Notes: generated by a model from the sequence alone, not told the origin. Counted from the first letter of the stretch, positions 8,563 to 16,669 are shown. The stretch: DNA of 36,185 nucleotides from CAVQNQ01 sp964427655 (GCA_964427655.1 CAYRWE010000021.1:1-36185); one strand, 5' to 3'. Numbers and translations are program-made.

Positions 8563-9663
8563 ATGTTGAAATCCTTGTGGGCGCCCGCCCTCTGCCTGGG
8601 CATGGCCGCGCTGCCGGCGATGGCCCAGGAATACAAGATCGCGGTGGTCGGATTGGTTCACGCGCACTATTCGGGCAACCTGCCGCGTATGCTCGATAAC
8701 CCCCGCGTCAAGCTGGTGGGCATTGCGGAGACCGTCCCGGATCTGGTGGCCGAGGCCAAACAGAAGGCCCCAGGGGTCCCCTTCTTCGACGATTACAAGA
8801 AGATGCTCGATCAGACCAAGCCCGATATCGTGTGGGCCTTTGTCGAGAACAACCGCCACCTGGAGATCGCCAAAGAGTGCGCCCCGCGCAAGATCAACCT
8901 GATGTTCGAGAAGCCGCTGGCCTCCACCTACAAGGATGCGCTGGCCATCGCCGAGCTGGCCAAAAAGTACAACATCAAGGTGATGTGCAACTACCAGATG
9001 GCCTGGTGGCCCACCAACACCGAAGCCAAGAAGCTGGTGGATTCGGGCGCCATCGGCAAGCCCTGGCGGCTGCACGGCATCGTGGGGCACGGCGGACCGG
9101 GTTCGACCGGCACGGGCCGCTTCTTCTTCGGCTGGCTCACCGATCCGGTGAAAAACGGCGGCGGCGCTCTGGTGGATTTCGAATGCTACAACGCCCTGTG
9201 GTCGCTCTGGTACATGGGCCGGCCGGAGAGCGTCTACGCCGACGCCATCCACCTGCGCCCCGAGACCTTCCCCAAAGTGGAAGACTCCGCGACCATGGTG
9301 CTGCACTATCCGACGGGTATGGGTGTCTTCGAGGGAAGCTGGGACCTGCCGCGCAATTTCCAGGACGTGGAAGTCTTCGGCTCCTCCACCGGTCCGGATG
9401 GCAAACTGGTGCGGGGCAGTGTCTACATGACGCAAGAGGGAATTGAGCTGCGCCCCGAGCGCGGCCCGGCGAAACAGGTCGATGTCGCCCCGCTTCCGCC
9501 GGCGCAGACCGGCCCCATCGCCCTCATGGTGGATGCCATCGAGCACAATAAGCCCATTGAAGGCATTACCGCGCTCGATATCAACCTAGGAGTTGTCGAG
9601 ATCATCGAAGCCGCCAAGGAATCGGTGCGGACGGGGCGCGCGGTCAAGCTGCCCGCGAAATAG
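8563..9663 (+). CDS. Exported Gfo/Idh/MocA-like oxidoreductase
   Basis: Predicted NAD(P)-dependent sugar or cyclitol dehydrogenase-like protein, 366 aa from this start (an ATG at 8554 adds three residues). A Sec-type signal peptide is clear: MLKSLWAPALCLG, a hydrophobic core, and cleavage after AMA. The mature part starts with the Rossmann strand EYKIAVVGLV. The family motif EKPLA is present at residues 116-120 and the C-terminal alpha/beta domain follows (NYQMAWWPTNTEAK onward). The usual GXGXXG nucleotide loop is replaced by GLVHAHYSG, so NAD binding is uncertain. Secreted members of this family are common in Acidobacteria and Planctomycetes, usually with unknown substrates. Confidence 0.8.
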   Translation: MLKSLWAPALCLGMAALPAMAQEYKIAVVGLVHAHYSGNLPRMLDNPRVKLVGIAETVPDLVAEAKQKAPGVPFFDDYKKMLDQTKPDIVWAFVENNRHLEIAKECAPRKINLMFEKPLASTYKDALAIAELAKKYNIKVMCNYQMAWWPTNTEAKKLVDSGAIGKPWRLHGIVGHGGPGSTGTGRFFFGWLTDPVKNGGGALVDFECYNALWSLWYMGRPESVYADAIHLRPETFPKVEDSATMVLHYPTGMGVFEGSWDLPRNFQDVEVFGSSTGPDGKLVRGSVYMTQEGIELRPERGPAKQVDVAPLPPAQTGPIALMVDAIEHNKPIEGITALDINLGVVEIIEAAKESVRTGRAVKLPAK

Positions 9664-9720
9664 CGTCCCTGCGAATGGGCGCACGCGCAAAAAGGCGGAC
9701 GCCCCGTTGGCGCCTGACAA

Positions 9721-9738
9721 TATACAGTTTACGGTGTA
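9721..9738. promoter_or_regulatory. Possible HigA operator upstream of higB
   Basis: TACA (9723-9726) and TGTA (9735-9738) form a short inverted repeat with an 8-bp spacer, just before the higB start, in a locally AT-richer stretch. HigA-type antitoxins repress their own operon by binding short palindromes around the promoter, so this is a reasonable candidate. TATACA at 9721-9726 could also be a -10 element. The match is short and may be chance. Confidence 0.3.
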
Positions 9739-9743
9739 CCCTG

Positions 9744-10022
9744 ATGATTAGGAGCTTCAAGCACCGGGGTCTGAAGCGGCTCTATGAGCGCGGCGACCGG
9801 AGCGGAATTCGCCCGGACTTGTTGGAGTCGGTTGAGCGAATACTTACGGTTCTCGACAGCGCCGCCGCGCCGCAAGCTCTGGATCTCCCCCGGTATCGCC
9901 TTCACGCGCTCAAAGGCGATCTGAAAGGTTTATGGTCTGTGACGGTACGCGCCAACTGGCGCATTGTTTTCCGATTCGAAGGAAATGACGCGTCTGACGT
10001 TGAACTGATTGATTACCATTGA
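9744..10022 (+). CDS. higB: HigB-type toxin of the RelE/ParE superfamily
   Basis: Predicted ribosome-dependent mRNA interferase of a type II toxin-antitoxin system, 92 aa. The fold signature is visible: an N-terminal strand and helices (MIRSFKHRGLKRLYERGD), then PRYRLHALKGDLKGLWSV and the core strands VRANWRIVFRFE, ending in DVELIDYH, which matches HigB proteins closely. The basic surface residues of the family (Arg and Lys near the GLW and NWRI strands) are kept, so the toxin may be active. The start at 9744 gives the standard N-terminus; the frame is open upstream to an ATG at 9675, but that extension is basic and unlike the family. The toxin gene comes first, the usual order for higBA. Confidence 0.85.
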   Translation: MIRSFKHRGLKRLYERGDRSGIRPDLLESVERILTVLDSAAAPQALDLPRYRLHALKGDLKGLWSVTVRANWRIVFRFEGNDASDVELIDYH

Positions 10023-10035
10023 GGGCGGAACAGAC

Positions 10036-10347
10036 ATGCCCATGAAGAACCCCGTGCATCCCGGCCGCATCGTCCGGCACGATTGCCTTGAGCCTCTGGG
10101 CCTGTCCGTGACCGCTGGGGCAAAGGTGCTTGGCGTCACCCGGCAGACGCTCACCAAGATCGTCAACGGCAAGTCAGGCATCAGCCCGGAGATGGCGATC
10201 CGGCTCACCAAGGCTTTCGGCAGCACGGAAGAGACCTGGCTGCGCATGCAGCTTGCCTACGACCTGGCCGCGGCCCGCAAGGATGAAAGCAAAATCAAGG
10301 TGCGCCGCCAGCGCGTCCCGCAAGAATTGCGATGCAGTGACGCGTGA
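10036..10347 (+). CDS. higA: HigA-type antitoxin, XRE-family HTH
   Basis: Antitoxin and autorepressor paired with the HigB toxin 13 bases upstream; 103 aa. The family N-terminus HPGRIVRHDCLEPLGLSV is followed by a helix-turn-helix at about residues 25-60 (AGAKVLGVTRQTLTKIVNGK, then the family-typical SGISPEMAIRLTKAFG). It ends with WLRMQLAYDLAAA, also characteristic. A ribosome-binding site (GAGGGCGG, starting at the higB stop) precedes the ATG at 10036, which decides the start over the ATG at 10009 inside higB. The pair should be one transcript, autoregulated by the HigA-HigB complex. Confidence 0.9.
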   Translation: MPMKNPVHPGRIVRHDCLEPLGLSVTAGAKVLGVTRQTLTKIVNGKSGISPEMAIRLTKAFGSTEETWLRMQLAYDLAAARKDESKIKVRRQRVPQELRCSDA

Positions 10348-10542
10348 CAAGTCAGCACGGAAGGAAAATCCCGGGTAAGGTGGGAGCGGCAGTGGTTTTC
10401 GGTATGAAGGGAATTTCTCGCCCGTGTCGCTTCACATATAGGTCCTCTATGCGACGACCGCCGAATTGCGCCCGAGTCCTCCGGTAACCGCTTTTATGAG
10501 CCAGAGTGCTGCCGAAAACAAATGGGACTATGCTGATTTCTG

Positions 10543-10821
10543 ATGCCCAGGTACTTTAGCCGCCTGCTTTTTGTTCTTCTTTCAGTGGCCCTGTCGGCGG
10601 ACGCGCAAACGTTCGTTTACAGCGGTCGTGAATACCTGAAGCGTGGCACGAGTTGGGCGCAAATAAGAGAAGTCGACGCAAGGACAGGCCGCCGAGTGCG
10701 CCTTACGAGCACTCGTCGCAGCCATTGGGAGCCATGGTGCAGTCCCGATGGTCGATCAATTCTATTCAATTCCCAACCGATGACGGGAAGAAGGATCATC
10801 GCTGTGTGCACAACGATGTAA
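10543..10821 (+). pseudogene. Short secreted protein with one PD40/TolB-like repeat, probably truncated
   Basis: A 92-codon frame with a signal peptide (PRYFSRLLFVLLSVALS, cleavage after ADA) followed by one unit that looks like a WD40-like/PD40 beta-propeller blade: HWEPWCSPDGRSILFNSQ. Members of this type normally have several blades and hundreds of residues. Here the frame stops soon after the first blade, and the next 100 bases show no continuation in a single frame, although RFDTRPGNGW in another frame looks vaguely related. It is probably a decayed or truncated gene. The stretch before it (10348-10542) holds nothing recognisable, and neither does 10822-10930. Confidence 0.5.
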
Positions 10822-10939
10822 GGTTCGATACTCGGCCTGGAAATGGCTGGAACCGTCCGGGTGTCCGCTTACATCCGCTAACTAAGCCGGGCTCGTCCGC
10901 TCAATCAGGCGCCTGTCAACGCGCGTTTACTTGGTACAG

Positions 10940-11302
10940 ATGCCGAGCATATTGGTTGTTGACGACGCCCCGGAGATTCTCAAGATGCTGAGTGCCGCGC
11001 TGGAAAGCGCGGGATTTGAAGTCACCACAGCTCCCGACGCCCCATCCGCCCTTCAACTATGCGCGGCCAAGCAGTTCGACGCGGTACTGTGCGACGTGCG
11101 GATGCCGGGGATGACCGGGTGCGAGGTGGCGCGCTGGATGGCCCGCAACCGTCCGGCCTCGCAGGTGGTGCTGATGAGCGGCTCGGAAACCTCCTGCGAC
11201 GACTGCCCCTACCTGCCGAAATGTGCGCTGATCGGCAAGCCGTTCCGGCTGCGCGAGCTGCTGGAAGTTCTCTCGCGGCACAGCCACGTGCGGGACCGTT
11301 AG
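10940..11302 (+). CDS. Stand-alone response-regulator receiver protein with a Cys cluster
   Basis: Single receiver (REC) domain of 120 aa without an output domain, so it probably acts by protein-protein contact or phosphotransfer. All key residues are present: acidic pocket Asp8-Asp9, phospho-acceptor Asp52 in CDVRMPG, Ser80 in MSGS and Lys100 in IGKPF. Between strand 4 and strand 5 there is CDDCPYLPKC with Cys86, Cys89 and Cys95, an arrangement not needed for phosphorylation and placed beside the active site. Other cysteines are at 41, 51 and 61. No histidine kinase is in the window. The ATG at 10940 is chosen; a TTG three codons earlier is possible. accC starts 43 bases downstream, so read-through is possible. 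Confidence 0.9.
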   Translation: MPSILVVDDAPEILKMLSAALESAGFEVTTAPDAPSALQLCAAKQFDAVLCDVRMPGMTGCEVARWMARNRPASQVVLMSGSETSCDDCPYLPKCALIGKPFRLRELLEVLSRHSHVRDR

Positions 11303-11345
11303 CCGAGCCGGCTGCTTCCATCTGGGCCTGCTACAATTCACCTGA

Positions 11346-12845
11346 ATGTTCCGCAAGGTACTGATCGCCAACCGCGGCGAGATCGCCGTCCGGGTCATGC
11401 GCGCGCTGCGTGAGATGGGCATCCGCTCGGTGGCGGTCTTCTCCGATGCCGACCGCACCTCGCTGCATGTCCGCATGGCGGACGAGGCCGAGCATGTCGG
11501 CCCGGCGCCTTCGGCGGAGAGCTACTTGCGCATCGACCGCATTTTGGACGCCGCGCGGAAGCACGGCGCCGAAGCCATCCATCCGGGCTACGGCTTCCTG
11601 AGTGAAAACGCCGAGTTCGCGGCCGCCTGCGAGGATGCCGGCATCGTTTTCATCGGCCCTTCGGCGCAATCCATTCGCGCCATGGGATCGAAGACCGCCG
11701 CGCGAAAGACCGCCATAGCCGCGGGCGCGCCGGTGGTGCCCGGCACCGATCATGCCTCGACCGTCGAGGACGTGCGCCTCTTCGCGCGCTCCAATGGCTT
11801 TCCCGTTCTGCTCAAGGCCGTGGCGGGCGGCGGCGGCAAGGGCATGCGGCGCGTGGATACGGAAAGCGAGTTGGAATCGGCCTTCCGCAACGCTTCGAGC
11901 GAGGCCGAGCGCGCTTTCCGCGATCCCGCCGTGTATGTCGAGAAGCTGGTCGAGAACCCGCGCCACATCGAGATCCAGATCATCGGCGACAGGCACGGCA
12001 ACATGGTGCATCTGGGCGAGCGCGAATGCTCCCTGCAGCGCCGCCATCAGAAGGTGATGGAGGAGTGCCCTTCGCCGCTGGTAGTGCTGCACCCCGAGAT
12101 GCGCCAGCAGATGGGCGAGGCGGCCATACGCGCGGCCGCGGCGGCGGGCTATTACAACGCCGGCACGGTGGAATTTTTGGTGGACCGCGAGCGCCGCTTC
12201 TATTTCCTCGAAATGAACACGCGCCTGCAGGTGGAGCACCCGGTCACGGAACTGGTCACCGGGCTGGACCTGGTGAAAATGCAAATCGAGATCGCCGCCG
12301 GCGCACGCCTGCACCTGCGCCAGGAGCAGATCGAATGGCGCGGCGCGGCCATCGAGTGCCGCATCTACGCCGAGGATCCGTATAACGACTTCCTGCCTTA
12401 CCCCGGCAAGATCACGCGCCTCTCGCGGCCGCTGGGGCCGGGCGTGCGCCTCGATGGCGCCATATACGCGGGCTGGACGGTGCCCATGGAATACGACCCG
12501 CTGCTGGCCAAGCTGGCCGTGTGGGCGCTGCGGCGCGAGGAAGCCACCGACCGCATGATCCGCGCGCTGGGCGAATACGACGTGGGCGGCATACGCACGA
12601 ATATCGGCTTCTTCCGTCAGATCCTGGAGGACGGCGGTTTTCGCGCGGGCCAGCTTCACACCGGTTTCATCGAGGAGTTTTTCAAACGCCACCGGCCGCC
12701 CCTGCCGGGTCGCGACCTGGCCGAGGTGGCCGCGCTGGCCGCCGTCCTGCATACCCTGGCGCGCAACGGCAACGGCACCAATACGCGGGCCACCGAAGGC
12801 CCGGACCCATGGCTGGCCGCCGGAAGGAGCAAACTGCTGCGATGA
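11346..12845 (+). CDS. accC: Biotin carboxylase subunit
   Basis: ATP-dependent carboxylation of a biotin carrier with bicarbonate, 499 aa. The start is the family-typical MFRKVLIANRGEIAVRVMRA. The ATP-grasp glycine loop GGGGKGMRRV lies near residue 161 and the catalytic region EMNTRLQVEHPVTE near residue 289. ECRIYAEDPYNDFLPYPGKI of the C-terminal domain follows. The protein is about 50 residues longer than a minimal AccC. The following biotin-carrier gene overlaps its stop by ATGA, so the two are translationally coupled. As no carboxyltransferase gene is adjacent, the complex could be acetyl-CoA carboxylase or a propionyl/methylcrotonyl-type acyl-CoA carboxylase with a split alpha subunit; the latter fits the layout of the carrier. 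Confidence 0.92.
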   Translation: MFRKVLIANRGEIAVRVMRALREMGIRSVAVFSDADRTSLHVRMADEAEHVGPAPSAESYLRIDRILDAARKHGAEAIHPGYGFLSENAEFAAACEDAGIVFIGPSAQSIRAMGSKTAARKTAIAAGAPVVPGTDHASTVEDVRLFARSNGFPVLLKAVAGGGGKGMRRVDTESELESAFRNASSEAERAFRDPAVYVEKLVENPRHIEIQIIGDRHGNMVHLGERECSLQRRHQKVMEECPSPLVVLHPEMRQQMGEAAIRAAAAAGYYNAGTVEFLVDRERRFYFLEMNTRLQVEHPVTELVTGLDLVKMQIEIAAGARLHLRQEQIEWRGAAIECRIYAEDPYNDFLPYPGKITRLSRPLGPGVRLDGAIYAGWTVPMEYDPLLAKLAVWALRREEATDRMIRALGEYDVGGIRTNIGFFRQILEDGGFRAGQLHTGFIEEFFKRHRPPLPGRDLAEVAALAAVLHTLARNGNGTNTRATEGPDPWLAAGRSKLLR

Positions 12846-13339
12846 AGCTCCAGGTGACGATCAACGGAATCGACGAGACCATCGAGCTCCTCGCGCCGGC
12901 GCCCGGCTGCCGTTTTCGGCTGGGGCAGGATGCGGAGCGCGCCGCCGAAGTCCAGGTGCCGGAGCCGGGAGTCTACTCGGTGCTGATGAGCGGCCGCAGC
13001 TATGACGCTCGCGTGGAGGAGCATCCGAGTGGGTTAGTGATAGCTCTTGAGGGCTATCGTTTCGAAGTGGCCGTGCGCGACCCGCGCCGACTCGCACGCG
13101 GCGCCGCCAGCAGGGGCCGGCAAGCTATCGAAAGCATCGCCTCGCCCATGCCCGGCAAGGTAGTGCGCGTGCTGGTAGCCCCTGGCGATTCAGTGGAGAC
13201 GGGACAAGGGTTAGTCGTAGTGGAAGCCATGAAGATGCAGAACGAAATGAAATCTCCGCGCGCCGGGCGAGTAGTTTCGGTGGCAGCCCGCGAAGGGGCC
13301 ACGGTGGCCGCCGGCGAAGTGCTGGCTACCGTGGAATAG
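12842..13339 (+). CDS. Biotin carboxyl carrier protein
   Basis: Carries the carboxyl-biotin arm for the carboxylase encoded just upstream; 165 aa. The C-terminal biotinyl domain (about residues 95-165) is complete: SPMPGKVVRVLVAPGDSVE, then EAMKMQNEMKSP with the biotinylated Lys at residue 131, then REGATVAAGEVLATVE. The first 90 residues form a separate beta-rich part (KLQVTINGIDETIELLAPAP; YDARVEEHPSGLVIALEGYR) like the linker region of acyl-CoA carboxylase alpha chains rather than the Ala/Pro-rich linker of E. coli AccB. The start at 12842 overlaps the accC stop by four bases (ATGA), which decides against the longer open frame that begins at 12521 inside accC. Confidence 0.88.
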   Translation: MKLQVTINGIDETIELLAPAPGCRFRLGQDAERAAEVQVPEPGVYSVLMSGRSYDARVEEHPSGLVIALEGYRFEVAVRDPRRLARGAASRGRQAIESIASPMPGKVVRVLVAPGDSVETGQGLVVVEAMKMQNEMKSPRAGRVVSVAAREGATVAAGEVLATVE

Positions 13340-13412
13340 TACACTCCGCCTACCCGTGCTCACAAACAGGTAACCTGAAACCGCCAACGACAGTCTAACT
13401 ATTGTATCGTCC

Positions 13413-13937
13413 GTGCTTCGGGTCACAATGGGGTTGCAAGTAGTGTTGCTGGGGTCACTGGTGTGCGCCGCCGCGTGCGCCCAGGACCGCGTGGTTCCAC
13501 TCACCGTGTGTGAAATCCTGCATGATTTGACTGCCAGCCAAGGGAAGAATGTGGCCGTGCTAGGCCGCTACTCTTTCCGGGAGGTCGGGAGCTGGGTAGG
13601 AGAGCAGTTGTGCGAACCGGCCGCCGGCACCGCCCCGACGCAGCTTGCATCTACTACCAGCGCCACGCCCGCGCAACTCTGGCTGGTGGAAGACCCGATC
13701 GACGGCCCACGTCTGCCTGAGCATTTCGACATGGACGCTGCCGCGGTGCACCACAAAATGGTGGAGATGGCGCGCCATACCACGCTCGGCAAGTTTCGCT
13801 TCGGCACTCCGGATTACGACCGCTGGGCGGTCATTTACGGCCGCGTCGAGCCGCGCAAAACGGACGACAAAAAGGGCGCCGCCAACCTGGTGATCCGCGG
13901 AACTGGGGTCATCGTCTTCGTGCGGGCCGATCAGTAG
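13413..13937 (+). CDS. Secreted protein of unknown function
   Basis: 174 aa from a GTG start (an ATG at 13428 gives 169). A signal peptide is visible (MGLQVVLLGSLVCAAACA, cleavage near AQD). The mature part begins VVPLTVCEILHDLTASQGKNVAVLGRYS, which resembles short acidobacterial exported proteins whose N-terminus reads like "gene product needed for X, adopted Y" OB-like strands (a strand-turn-strand with GKNVAVLGRY). It ends NLVIRGTGVIVFVRADQ. I do not recognise the family, and no catalytic motif is visible. It stands alone, convergent with the next gene across 164 bases (13938-14101) in which I see nothing. Confidence 0.65.
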   Translation: MLRVTMGLQVVLLGSLVCAAACAQDRVVPLTVCEILHDLTASQGKNVAVLGRYSFREVGSWVGEQLCEPAAGTAPTQLASTTSATPAQLWLVEDPIDGPRLPEHFDMDAAAVHHKMVEMARHTTLGKFRFGTPDYDRWAVIYGRVEPRKTDDKKGAANLVIRGTGVIVFVRADQ

Positions 13938-14101
13938 AAGAGCGGGGCGAGTTGTAGGCCGCGGATGGGCGCGGGCCCCACTCGTGGGCCGTTCCGATTT
14001 CTACTTGCGAGAGACGGCGAGAGGGTTGTTTCCGATTTCCGGTAATGCCAAATATCATTGCCTTACCCACGCGGTGCATAGGTGTCGCTGTGTTGTCGGC
14101 G

Positions 14102-15544
14102 TTACTGGCGTCGTGGTACGACACGAAACGCGACCGGAACTGATCGAGCGACTGGGTTTGGCGGGGCAGAAGAAGAGTTCTGAGTCACTACCCCCATCTG
14201 CGGCGCTCCACCTGCGAAGGGTTGCCACACCACCGTCACGATGTAGTCCCCAGCGCGATCCGGCAGACGGCCCTGCCCGGAAAGCGTCAACCCCAGGACG
14301 GGCACAAGCTTTCCTTGAGGGTAGCCTTGCGCCCAGCCGTGACCAGTACAGATGGAAGTAGCGAAAGACTCAACCGCCCGCCCGTCCGAGTCGCGAACAT
14401 CGACGGTGAGTCCCGCACCACATGGCAAATCTCCGGTCCAGATGTCGCTTGCCGCAGAAAAGTTCTCCACCGCTAGCCGCAGCGGGATGTCCTCGCCAAT
14501 AAGGTACTCGTGCTTGTCAAGAGACAGACTGACCGCGATTCCTTTCACTTGAGTACCCCACTTCCGTTCTAGCGTGGAAGACTCAACGCGGTGCAGCACG
14601 ATTGCATTAGAAGTGGCCATCTCGACTTCGGGGGCATAGGGAGCGCTGAGCAGAGCTAATACTTCCACGCGCGTGTCCGCGCCCACAAAGGCACCTCTCC
14701 CCATAGTCCAGATCTTCATCCGAATCGAGCGTCCAAGGCTTGGCCCATTCTCCGTAACGTGGCACTGCCCTCCGATTTCCTCAAACCAGTTGGTGCCGTT
14801 GGACGTTCTGGTCTTTATCAACATCGGGGGACAGGAACGAGCATCCAACGGCAGAATTCCGCCCGGGTCCGAAATGTCGGCATAAAGCCAAAACGAATCA
14901 TCTCCGTAAAAGATATCGCCGCTTGGAGACAACTTGATCGCCACGGGCTGTGGCTTCGGTGATGCCCCGATTTTCAGGGTCGTGTTTCCTGAGTCGAATG
15001 TTCCAGGATAGTACGCGTCGATGTGCACCACTGAGCAAACATCGCCCAACAAGCTTCCGGCCCACATGGAGAACCCGAACCCATTAAGGGTGCCACCTTC
15101 CTGACAGGCGGTGCTGCCCACGCTAACGGAATCCCAGCTCACGATCAGGTATGCCGTCTGGCCTGTCGCAATCGTGATTGGTGGCTGGCTCCGTGGTTTT
15201 CCGTCGGCATCATAATTAAGGCAATTCGTCGTCCAGATAGTGTGCCCGTGCCGATAATCGCCGAAACCAACCCACCCGGCACCGTGAGGCACACAAGCAC
15301 TGGCACCAGGCCGAAGAGTACAGGACCGTGACGAAATGTTCTGAAAGGTAACTATTACCCTTTCGTTCGGAGGGTTGTTTAGGAATCGGTAAGAAGCCTC
15401 CAGGTCAGCGGCACTGCAAAAGTTCGCGGTCTCCTGGGCGAAGGAAGTTGGTGCGCAAGCGAGACAGGCGGCCAGCAAAAGCATGTTCACGGCAAGCCAG
15501 CGCAATTGGCACTCTTGCAATTTGAAGCACATCGCCGCTAGCAT
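14102..15544 (-). CDS. Large secreted protein of unknown function with Ig-like/inhibitor-like domains
   Basis: About 480 aa from the ATG at 15544; other starts at 15556 (TTG), 15532 and 15487 are possible. A signal peptide ends at SFAQ. Soon after come CSAADLEASYRF and VTFQNISSRSCTLRPG, a pattern like DUF4232-type Ig-fold domains. The C-terminal third, VSLSLDKHEYLIGEDIPLRLAVENFS, resembles the BsuPI/proteinase-inhibitor-like Ig fold, and IVTVVWQPFAGG fits the same fold. Many paired Cys (for instance in CTLRPGASAC and CGAGLTVDV) suggest disulfides outside the cytoplasm. Base composition is lower in GC than its neighbours, which may mean later acquisition. The domain assignments are inference. 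A 28-bp palindrome lies just upstream. Confidence 0.65.
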   Translation of the reverse strand: MLAAMCFKLQECQLRWLAVNMLLLAACLACAPTSFAQETANFCSAADLEASYRFLNNPPNERVIVTFQNISSRSCTLRPGASACVPHGAGWVGFGDYRHGHTIWTTNCLNYDADGKPRSQPPITIATGQTAYLIVSWDSVSVGSTACQEGGTLNGFGFSMWAGSLLGDVCSVVHIDAYYPGTFDSGNTTLKIGASPKPQPVAIKLSPSGDIFYGDDSFWLYADISDPGGILPLDARSCPPMLIKTRTSNGTNWFEEIGGQCHVTENGPSLGRSIRMKIWTMGRGAFVGADTRVEVLALLSAPYAPEVEMATSNAIVLHRVESSTLERKWGTQVKGIAVSLSLDKHEYLIGEDIPLRLAVENFSAASDIWTGDLPCGAGLTVDVRDSDGRAVESFATSICTGHGWAQGYPQGKLVPVLGLTLSGQGRLPDRAGDYIVTVVWQPFAGGAPQMGVVTQNSSSAPPNPVARSVPVAFRVVPRRQ

Positions 15545-15547
15545 ATT

Positions 15548-15575
15548 AGAAACCAAATTGTACCGCTTGGTTTCT
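15548..15575. promoter_or_regulatory. Perfect 9-bp inverted repeat just upstream of the 14102-15544 gene
   Basis: AGAAACCAA (15548-15556) and TTGGTTTCT (15567-15575) are perfect inverted copies with a 10-bp spacer. On the minus strand the spacer contains TACAAT, a fair -10 element. The repeat lies 3-31 bases before the ATG at 15544, so it could be an operator covering a promoter, or a hairpin over the start region of the transcript. The 15576-15711 stretch beyond it holds nothing I recognise. Confidence 0.45.
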
Positions 15576-15711
15576 CACGGCATAAAAAACCCCCTTACCG
15601 AAAAACTGGAGCGGCAATCGTCAACCCACACAGCGGTCGTCCCGAAAGGGACCCATTTGAGACGGGCCGTAAGCGGCGCTGGGCGTTCGCAGCCCGCTCA
15701 TCTCTTCGCGC

Positions 15712-16626
15712 TTACTTCTCCCCCGTCGCCAGCACCGTTTCCAGGTAAGGCGCTTCCTGCTCCTTGTGCACGACGGCGATCTCCACGTTGCGGAAGCCGG
15801 CATCCTTCATGAAGCGCTCCAGCTCCGGCTCCGTGAAGCCGAGCCAGAGATCGGCATACATCTCGCGCGCCTCCTCGAAGTGATGGCGGTTGAGATCGAG
15901 AATGGCTATGCGGCCGCCGGGCTTGAGAATGCGGAAAGCCTCCGCCACGGCCCGCTCGGGATGGATGGCGTGGTGCAGCGCCTGGCTAAAAAAGGCCAGG
16001 TCCACAGTGCCGCCGCGTATGGGCACATCTTCCAGATCGCCGAGGCGGTACTCGAGGTTAAAGATGCCGTGCTCGCGCGCCATCTCCGCGCCGAATTCCA
16101 CCATTTTCTCGGAATTGTCGATGGCGATGACCTTCTTCGCACGCTGCGCCATCAGTTGGGAAATGCTACCTTCGCCCGCGCCGAGATCGGCGATCACCAG
16201 GGGCGGCATGAGCTTGAGGAGCGCCTCGGCGATGCCCTTCCACGAGCGGCCGGGCACGTACTGGCGGCCGAACTTGCCCGCCAGCTCGTCGAAATAGTGG
16301 CGCATGCGGTCCTGGCGGCGGCGCAAGGCCAGGCGCAGAGCCTGGCGGTCGGATTCCACTTCGGGGACCTCACCGGCCGCCGGCCGCAGCACGTCCATCA
16401 GCGCGGGAGGCGCGGTCAGCCGGTAGAAGGCATTCTTTCCGGTACGACGGGCATCCGCCAGGCCGGCCTGCTTCAACTGCGCCAGGTGCGTGGAGATCTG
16501 GCTCTGCCCCTGCGCGAGGATCTCCTGAAGCTCGGAAACGGAAAGCTCTTCGCGATCGAGCAGGAGCAGGATGCGCAGCCGGTTGGCATCGGCCGCCAGC
16601 CGCAGCGATTTCAGGATTGACGCCAT
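15712..16626 (-). CDS. sahR: SahR-type regulator: ArsR HTH fused to a SAM-methyltransferase-like sensor domain
   Basis: 304 aa. Residues 1-90 are an ArsR-family winged helix (NRLRILLLLDREELSVSELQ, recognition part QSQISTHLAQLKQAGLADAR). Residues 105-304 are a class I methyltransferase-like domain with the SAM/SAH loop DLGAGEG (147-153), AIDNSEKMVE, and ALHHAIHPERAVAEAFRILK. SahR of Proteobacteria has this exact architecture; there the methylase-like domain senses S-adenosylhomocysteine and the protein represses SAM-cycle genes. Here the gene is divergent from ahcY, with metK next, and a perfect palindrome lies between, so autoregulation and control of ahcY are likely. A real methyltransferase activity cannot be excluded because the SAM loop is intact. 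No Shine-Dalgarno sequence is evident. Confidence 0.85.
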   Translation of the reverse strand: MASILKSLRLAADANRLRILLLLDREELSVSELQEILAQGQSQISTHLAQLKQAGLADARRTGKNAFYRLTAPPALMDVLRPAAGEVPEVESDRQALRLALRRRQDRMRHYFDELAGKFGRQYVPGRSWKGIAEALLKLMPPLVIADLGAGEGSISQLMAQRAKKVIAIDNSEKMVEFGAEMAREHGIFNLEYRLGDLEDVPIRGGTVDLAFFSQALHHAIHPERAVAEAFRILKPGGRIAILDLNRHHFEEAREMYADLWLGFTEPELERFMKDAGFRNVEIAVVHKEQEAPYLETVLATGEK

Positions 16627-16649
16627 TCTTGTATTCGCTTAACATCAAT

Positions 16650-16669
16650 GTATCAAGATTTCTTGATAC
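16650..16669. promoter_or_regulatory. Palindromic operator, probable SahR binding site
   Basis: GTATCAAGA, two bases (TT), TCTTGATAC: a perfect 9-2-9 palindrome in the 57-bp gap between sahR and ahcY. Its size and position suit a dimeric ArsR-family repressor. It ends two bases before the ahcY ribosome-binding site (AGAGGTG, 16671-16677). TTGATA on its minus strand could be a -35 for sahR (17 bases to TACAAG). Repression of both genes, released by SAH, is the likely function. The same palindrome is not seen before metK. Confidence 0.75.

Noticed and set aside
10348..10939. Insertion element remnant around the truncated PD40 gene
   Set aside because: No transposase fragment, terminal inverted repeat or target duplication could be seen.
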